From Paenibacillus wulumuqiensis (GTDB lineage: Bacteria; Bacillota; Bacilli; Paenibacillales; Paenibacillaceae), in assembly GCF_000971965.1 (NCBI RefSeq), contig NZ_KQ040792.1:310001-374000 (forward strand): a stretch of DNA of 64,000 nucleotides, given 5' to 3'. The translations under genes were made by a program, and so were the position numbers. A model generated the notes under the pieces. It was not told where the DNA came from. It made no database searches and worked only from the letters and a program-made list of their open reading frames with translations. Numbering within the stretch: the first letter of the stretch is position 1; every line of letters begins with the position of its first letter. Below are positions 60,368-64,000 of this stretch, piece by piece.

Positions 60368-60862
60368 TCAGGAAACGGCTTCTCCAGCAAGTACTTTTTG
60401 AATATCGGCTTCAATCTCGGCCGGGTCCAGACGGGATGGGTACTGTTTGACTACATTCCCTTTGGCATCCACCAGGAATTTGGCAAAGTTCCACTCGATA
60501 TCACCGGTACGGGACGGCTCAGGTGCAGCATCGACCAGATAACGGTACAGCGGATGTGCGTTCTCGCCCTTTACATCGACCTTGGCGAACAAGGGGAAGC
60601 TAACGCTGTAGTTCACCTGGCAGAAATCCTTGATCTCTTCTTCGGTGCCCGGCTCCTGGCCCATAAACTGGTTGCACGGGAAGCCCAGCACTTCCAATCC
60701 GGAATCTTTGTACGTATCGTATAACTTTTGCAATCCTTCGTATTGAGGAGTCAGACCGCAACCGCTCGCTGTATTGACGATCAGCAGCGCCTTGCCCTGG
60801 TAATCGGATAGAGATTTCTCTTCCTTATCAATCGTTGCAGCAGAATAATCGTAAACAGACAT
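60368..60862 (-). CDS. Glutathione/thiol peroxidase (BsaA-type)
   Basis: 164 residues. The family signature reads NTASGCGLTPQYEGLQKLYD with peroxidatic Cys35 (a Cys enzyme, not selenocysteine), LGFPCNQFMGQEPG, and the Trp of the tetrad in IEWNFAKFLVD. In Firmicutes these enzymes mostly use thioredoxin or bacilliredoxin rather than glutathione, to reduce organic peroxides. I chose the ATG at 60862 for GGGGAGATGG upstream. A weak AT-rich PerR-like palindrome (TTATAATTATAA) lies about 50 bp further upstream but fits poorly. Confidence 0.92.
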   Translation of the reverse strand: MSVYDYSAATIDKEEKSLSDYQGKALLIVNTASGCGLTPQYEGLQKLYDTYKDSGLEVLGFPCNQFMGQEPGTEEEIKDFCQVNYSVSFPLFAKVDVKGENAHPLYRYLVDAAPEPSRTGDIEWNFAKFLVDAKGNVVKQYPSRLDPAEIEADIQKVLAGEAVS

Positions 60863-61081
60863 TATTCCATCTCCCCGCATCTTTTATTTTGCAAAATTAT
60901 ATTTTATCAAACATATTATAATTATAACGCAATCTCCTTCAAAGTCAAATAGAAGATCAACAATATTTGGCAGAAATCCGGATCTGTATGTTAGCAGAAG
61001 TTTACTGGTAAAAAGAGGAATACAGATGCTCCGCTGCGAATTAGTGATGTACCCGTACCTATGACCAAGGAGGATGCACTG

Positions 61082-61732
61082 ATGAGAATATTGATATCCG
61101 GATTTGAACCGTTTGGTGGACATACAATCAACCCGACCGAATATCTGCTGGAAGTGATCGCGGATCACAAATGGTCCGATCTGACGCTGGAATTGCGCAC
61201 GCTGCTGCTGCCGGTGCATTATGACGAATGTGTAGAGCTGCTGATCCAGGCGGTGGAGGAATTCCGACCGGATGCAGTCATCGCCTGCGGACTTGCTGCC
61301 GGACGGACTGCCGTCAGCGTGGAGCGGATCGCTGTCAATATCAAAAGTGTAGAGCCAAGTGCCGGCTATGCGGACAATCGCAATGCCAGACCGATCGACG
61401 TGCCGATTCATGAAGGCGGTCCGGATGGAATGTTTGCAACCCTGCCGATTCGCCGGATTACCGACCGACTCGTGGAAAATGGCATTCCGGCCGAGATCTC
61501 CAACACCGCCGGTACGTTTATTTGCAACAATACGATGTATGGCATTCTCGACTACTTGCAGCAGCAGCGGCCGGAAGTGCTGGCCGGATTCGTTCATTTC
61601 CCGGCATCGACCGAGATGGCGCTGCACAAGCCGTCGTTGCCGTCACTGCCGATCAGCCTCATGTCCCGTGCGCTGCAGCTAATCGTCCGCACGACCGCCG
61701 AGCAGCTGCAGGCGGACGCCGCTTCCGTATAG
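61082..61732 (+). CDS. pcp: Pyroglutamyl-peptidase I
   Basis: 216 residues. All three catalytic residues are visible: Glu81 (SVERIAVN), Cys148 (NTAGTFICNNTMYG) and His172 (GFVHFPAS). The N-terminus MRILISGFEPFGGHTINPTE is the family hallmark. The enzyme removes N-terminal pyroglutamate from peptides in the cytoplasm. The ATG at 61082 has an AAGGAGGATGCACTG site; a start 21 bp earlier lacks one. The stop is followed by a short terminator (AGGCAG...CTGCCT-TTTT, 61736-61773), directly before the promoter of the next gene. Confidence 0.93.
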   Translation: MRILISGFEPFGGHTINPTEYLLEVIADHKWSDLTLELRTLLLPVHYDECVELLIQAVEEFRPDAVIACGLAAGRTAVSVERIAVNIKSVEPSAGYADNRNARPIDVPIHEGGPDGMFATLPIRRITDRLVENGIPAEISNTAGTFICNNTMYGILDYLQQQRPEVLAGFVHFPASTEMALHKPSLPSLPISLMSRALQLIVRTTAEQLQADAASV

Positions 61733-61778
61733 AAGAGGCAGACATTCTTTTTGGAACACGGTACTGCCTTTTTACATG

Positions 61779-61813
61779 TTGACAGTCTGCCGGGTAGTAA
61801 CTATACTGGTTAC
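61779..61813 (+). promoter_or_regulatory. Promoter and operator of the rrf2 (ywnA-like) gene
   Basis: TTGACA (61779-61784), a 17-bp spacer and TATACT (61802-61807). The element GTAAC (61797-61801), seven bases, GTTAC (61809-61813) straddles the -10, as in the ywnB-like promoter at 28813. Autoregulation by the Rrf2 protein is likely. Confidence 0.75.
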
Positions 61814-61829
61814 AACGGTGGTGATACAA

Positions 61830-62252
61830 ATGAAACAGATCAGTACACGCTTTTCCATGGCGGTGCACACCCTGTCGCTGATCGATATGTGTCCGCTGGA
61901 ATGTACCGGTGACTTTATCGCAGCGAGTGTAAATACCAATCCGGTGGTAATCCGCCGCATTATGGGTATGCTCAAAAAGGCAGGCTTGATCGAGGTTCGT
62001 GCAGGTGTAGGTGGTGCCTATCTGCTCAAGGAGCCCGGACAGATCACGCTGCTGGATATTTACCGTGCAGTACATGCCGCTGATGAGAACCAGCTGTTCG
62101 GCATTCATGATAATTCGAATATTGCCTGTCAGGTTGGCCGCAATATCGAGCAGGTATTGCAGCAGGAGCTGCGTGATGCGCAGAATGCAATGGAACAGAG
62201 ACTGGCACGAACCACACTGGACCAGCTGAACAAGCAGCTTGCCGAGATATAA
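61830..62252 (+). CDS. Rrf2 family transcriptional regulator (YwnA-like)
   Basis: 140 residues. The winged helix region is FSMAVHTLSLIDMCPLECTG, then DFIAASVNTNPVVIRRIMGM and LKKAGLIEVRAGVGGAYLLK, as in Bacillus YwnA. The C-terminal segment LFGIHDNSNIACQVGRNIEQ holds one Cys, so it lacks the three-Cys [2Fe-2S] site of IscR. A simple redox or electrophile sensor acting through Cys residues (MCPLECT, ACQVG) is possible. The ATG follows GGTGGTGA; a longer frame starts inside the promoter. Sites like its own operator precede the ywnB-like gene at 28915 and the qorB-like gene at 62357. Confidence 0.87.
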   Translation: MKQISTRFSMAVHTLSLIDMCPLECTGDFIAASVNTNPVVIRRIMGMLKKAGLIEVRAGVGGAYLLKEPGQITLLDIYRAVHAADENQLFGIHDNSNIACQVGRNIEQVLQQELRDAQNAMEQRLARTTLDQLNKQLAEI

Positions 62253-62265
62253 ACCAGGGAACAAT

Positions 62266-62290
62266 AAAGGCTCTTCACAGAGCTTTTATT
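62266..62290 (+). terminator. Short terminator between rrf2 and the qorB-like gene
   Basis: GCTCT/AGAGC with a 4-nt loop is followed by TTTTATTTT. It gives the qorB-like gene its own transcript. Confidence 0.65.
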
Positions 62291-62303
62291 TTATACATTT
62301 GTT

Positions 62304-62320
62304 GTAACTATATATGTTAT
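62304..62320 (+). promoter_or_regulatory. Operator-like GTAAC-N7-GTTAT element upstream of the qorB-like gene
   Basis: GTAACTATATATGTTAT matches the rrf2 and ywnB-like operators except for the last base. Its centre TATATA may be a -10. No strong -35 is seen. Confidence 0.6.
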
Positions 62321-62356
62321 AACAAAAACTATTACAACATATCAGGAGGAATACAA

Positions 62357-63211
62357 ATGACTATTTTAGTAACAGGTGCAACCGGTAAATTGGGCTCCAA
62401 AATCGTTGAGAAACTGCTGCAGACCGTACCTGCCAGCGAGCTGGCTGTCAGCGTGCGCAATCCGGCCAAAGCCGAGCATCTGCGCGTATTGGGCGTCGAT
62501 GTGCGTCACGGTGATTTCGACCAGCCGGATACGCTGGATCAGGCTTTTGCCGGAGTGGATCGTCTGCTGATCATCTCTGCCGACGGCGATAACGAGACAC
62601 GCATCCGTCAGCACAAAGACGCAGTCGCTGCGGCAGCGCGCGCCAATGTCGGCTTTATCGCCTACACGAGCGTAACCAATGCCCAGGAGAGCAAGCTGAT
62701 GCTGGCCCCTGTCCACAAAGAAACAGAACAGGCAATTCTGGCTGCTGGTATCCCGTATTCCTTCCTGCGCAACAACTGGTATTTGGAAAATGAACTGTCC
62801 ACCATCCAGGCGGTTCAGGCAGGGGCGCCATGGGTCACTTCCGCCGGTTCCGGCAAAGTCGGCTGGGCGACCCAGGACGATTACGCAGCAGCAGCTGCAG
62901 CGATACTGCCAGCCGGACATGAGAATACGACGTATGAACTGTCCGGGCCGCTGCTCACCCAGGATGAACTGGCTGCTGCTGTCGGTACGGTTCTCGGCAA
63001 GGAAGTTACCGTACAGCATGTGGATGATCAGACGTATGCAGAGATTATGAAAGCCGCCGGTCTGCCTGAATTTATCCTGCCGATGCTGGTGGGCATTCAG
63101 CAGGGTATCCGCGAAGGCCATCTGGAGATCGACCACAGTGATTTTGAAAAGCTGCTCGGTCGTCCGCTGACACCGATCACGGAAGGAATTCGTCAGATTA
63201 TTGGACAATAA
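62357..63211 (+). CDS. QorB-like NAD(P)H:quinone oxidoreductase, SDR/NmrA fold
   Basis: 284 residues. It starts MTILVTGATGKLGSKIVEKL and then has LLQTVPASELAVSVRNPAKA, as in E. coli QorB/YtfG; other family motifs are VGFIAYTSVTNAQESKLML, IPYSFLRNNWYLENELSTIQ and DYAAAAAAILPAGHENTTYELSG. It binds NADPH and reduces quinones or similar electrophiles. The ATG follows CAGGAGGAATAC. It lies 104 bp after the Rrf2 gene and has a copy of the same operator, so repression by that regulator is likely. Confidence 0.88.
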   Translation: MTILVTGATGKLGSKIVEKLLQTVPASELAVSVRNPAKAEHLRVLGVDVRHGDFDQPDTLDQAFAGVDRLLIISADGDNETRIRQHKDAVAAAARANVGFIAYTSVTNAQESKLMLAPVHKETEQAILAAGIPYSFLRNNWYLENELSTIQAVQAGAPWVTSAGSGKVGWATQDDYAAAAAAILPAGHENTTYELSGPLLTQDELAAAVGTVLGKEVTVQHVDDQTYAEIMKAAGLPEFILPMLVGIQQGIREGHLEIDHSDFEKLLGRPLTPITEGIRQIIGQ

Positions 63212-63337
63212 GCCTGGGATGCACTGTATGTAACGGACTGTCTTTTTTATAAAAGCAGCCGAAAAAAATACAGTGAATCACAGCGTATCAAGCACGATAT
63301 ATAGCAGTACAGCAAGCGCAATATAAAGCAGCACAAC

Positions 63338-63400
63338 AAACAGCCGCTCCGTATCACCGGTTATGTTCTTACCGGTCATGCGAAGCGGCTGTTTTGTTTT
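63338..63400. terminator. Terminator between convergent qorB-like and membrane protein genes
   Basis: AAACAGCCGCT and AGCGGCTGTTT form the base stem, with an inner ACCGG/CCGGT, and T-rich ends. Confidence 0.75.
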
Positions 63401-63465
63401 GGATACAGATCAATTTATATTTCCCTTCAGCCCGCTGTATTCGTACAGACCGCAGCTGCTTTCCA

Positions 63466-63798
63466 TTAGGATATGGAGCCGGCCTTGCGGCGACCAGAGG
63501 TCAGGCGCATGATCCACGCGATGATTGCCCAGACCAGGCTGACCGCCATCAGCGGAAACATCAGCAGCAGCGGAATATCGATCATGGCGCCGATCGGGTC
63601 CGGGTAGATCAGCTGGTGAATCCAGCCGGGCAGGGTGGCAGCCAGACCGATGACGAACAGGACGATACTGCCGACCCAGGCACGGCGTGACCACCGGAAT
63701 GCAGCCAATACAAGCACCAGCAGCACGATCAGCTCCAGCAGCCAGATGATACGGAACAGCGGATCAGGGAACGCAGTCGATGGATTAATGAGCCACAC
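63466..63798 (-). CDS. Small membrane protein of unknown function
   Basis: 110 residues with three hydrophobic segments (FRIIWLLELIVLLVLVLAAF, WVGSIVLFVIGLAATLPGWI, IPLLLMFPLMAVSLVWAIIAWIM) separated by basic residues (RWSRRAW, RLTSGRRKAG). I do not recognise the family. I chose the GTG at 63798 because AAGGAGG lies 8 bp upstream; a GTG 9 bp earlier overlaps that site. It is a single gene. Confidence 0.68.
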   Translation of the reverse strand: MWLINPSTAFPDPLFRIIWLLELIVLLVLVLAAFRWSRRAWVGSIVLFVIGLAATLPGWIHQLIYPDPIGAMIDIPLLLMFPLMAVSLVWAIIAWIMRLTSGRRKAGSIS

Positions 63799-63937
63799 AG
63801 GCTGCACCTCCTTGCGGGATGGGGATGATGTTACCGTTCATTATATTAGCAGCATATATTGGCAGTGGCTCTGTCATGAACCGCCGGATAACAGGATAAC
63901 GACCCAATCGCCAGCAGGATGGTGAACGGCAGCAATA

Positions 63938-64000
63938 TTAATCTTCGAATGTAATGACGATTTTGCCTTTGGCGTGGTGCGTCTCGCTGAGCTCATGCGC
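63938..64000 (-). CDS. Zinc-type alcohol dehydrogenase/quinone oxidoreductase, C-terminal end (partial)
   Basis: The last 20 codons are visible: AHELSETHHAKGKIVITFED and a stop. The H-x-x-G-K-I-V-I pattern is the C-terminus of medium-chain dehydrogenases such as NADPH:quinone reductase-like proteins. The rest lies beyond the window, so the family call rests on this end alone. Confidence 0.6.
   Translation of the reverse strand, partial: AHELSETHHAKGKIVITFED

Noticed and set aside
60900-60935. PerR-box-like TTATAATTATAA upstream of the peroxidase gene
   Set aside because: It is two bases short of the 7-1-7 consensus and lies in generally AT-rich sequence, so it is not distinguishable from chance.

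Overview
The window looks like a piece of a Paenibacillus-type chromosome (low-to-mid GC Firmicute). The evidence is strong AGGAGG ribosome binding sites, frequent TTG/GTG starts, S-layer-homology (SLH) surface proteins, copper-amine-oxidase-like stalk domain proteins, a YesMN-type two-component pair beside a sugar ABC transporter, and a secreted hydrolase-like protein with a CBM56-like domain. No rRNA, tRNA or CRISPR array was seen. Family names come from reading the protein sequences, without any database search.

Layout. 1-8.2 kb: the 5' part of a chemoreceptor gene, a PatA-type aminotransferase, a secreted carbohydrate-active protein with an upstream cre site, and a compact potABCD polyamine importer. 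8.2-10 kb: a VOC gene that lost its 5' end, and two small secreted proteins. 10-17 kb: a CcpA-type promoter, a carbohydrate ABC importer (binding lipoprotein and two permeases) split by a 230-bp inverted-repeat hairpin region, then a sensor kinase and AraC-type response regulator. 17-19.3 kb: an SLH protein, an NAD(P)-binding protein and a DUF6509-like protein.

19.6-23.9 kb is the most unusual part. Six short, AT-rich, same-strand segments are separated by imperfect palindromes of about 80-117 bp. Where both ends survive, the first 8-18 bases of a segment are complementary to its own last bases rather than to its neighbour's. That is the signature of circularising integron-type gene cassettes with attC-like sites. 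The cargo is a Doc-type toxin-antitoxin pair, two unrecognised small proteins, a stalk-domain protein and a GNAT acetyltransferase. No integrase gene is in view, so this looks like an attC-like cassette cluster without an integrase (CALIN-like) in a Gram-positive genome.

24-38.2 kb: an EamA exporter, FetAB-type metal exporter, guanylate-kinase-like protein, two oxidoreductases, a ROK regulator lacking its zinc motif, a 1711-residue DUF5724/DUF4132-type protein with a small partner, and a VLRF1/aeRF1-type protein. 38.2-50 kb: an IS5-family remnant, a lipoprotein with a duplicated domain, nitroreductase, CsbD, HAD phosphatase, photolyase, alkaline phosphatase, and a DUF1858-DUF438 pair with an Fnr-like box, flanked by two DUF1835 paralogues. 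50-64 kb: DUF72, a large SLH-anchored surface protein, nitroreductase, a GNAT-pentapeptide fusion, AlkD-like HEAT protein, cytoplasmic alpha-amylase, rhodanese, glutathione peroxidase, pyroglutamyl peptidase, an Rrf2 (YwnA-like) regulator with a QorB-like reductase, a small membrane protein and the end of an alcohol dehydrogenase.

A shared operator, GTAAC-N7-GTTAC, overlaps the -10 region of the rrf2 gene and of a YwnB-like gene 33 kb away, and a close copy precedes the qorB-like gene. This suggests one small redox/electrophile regulon.
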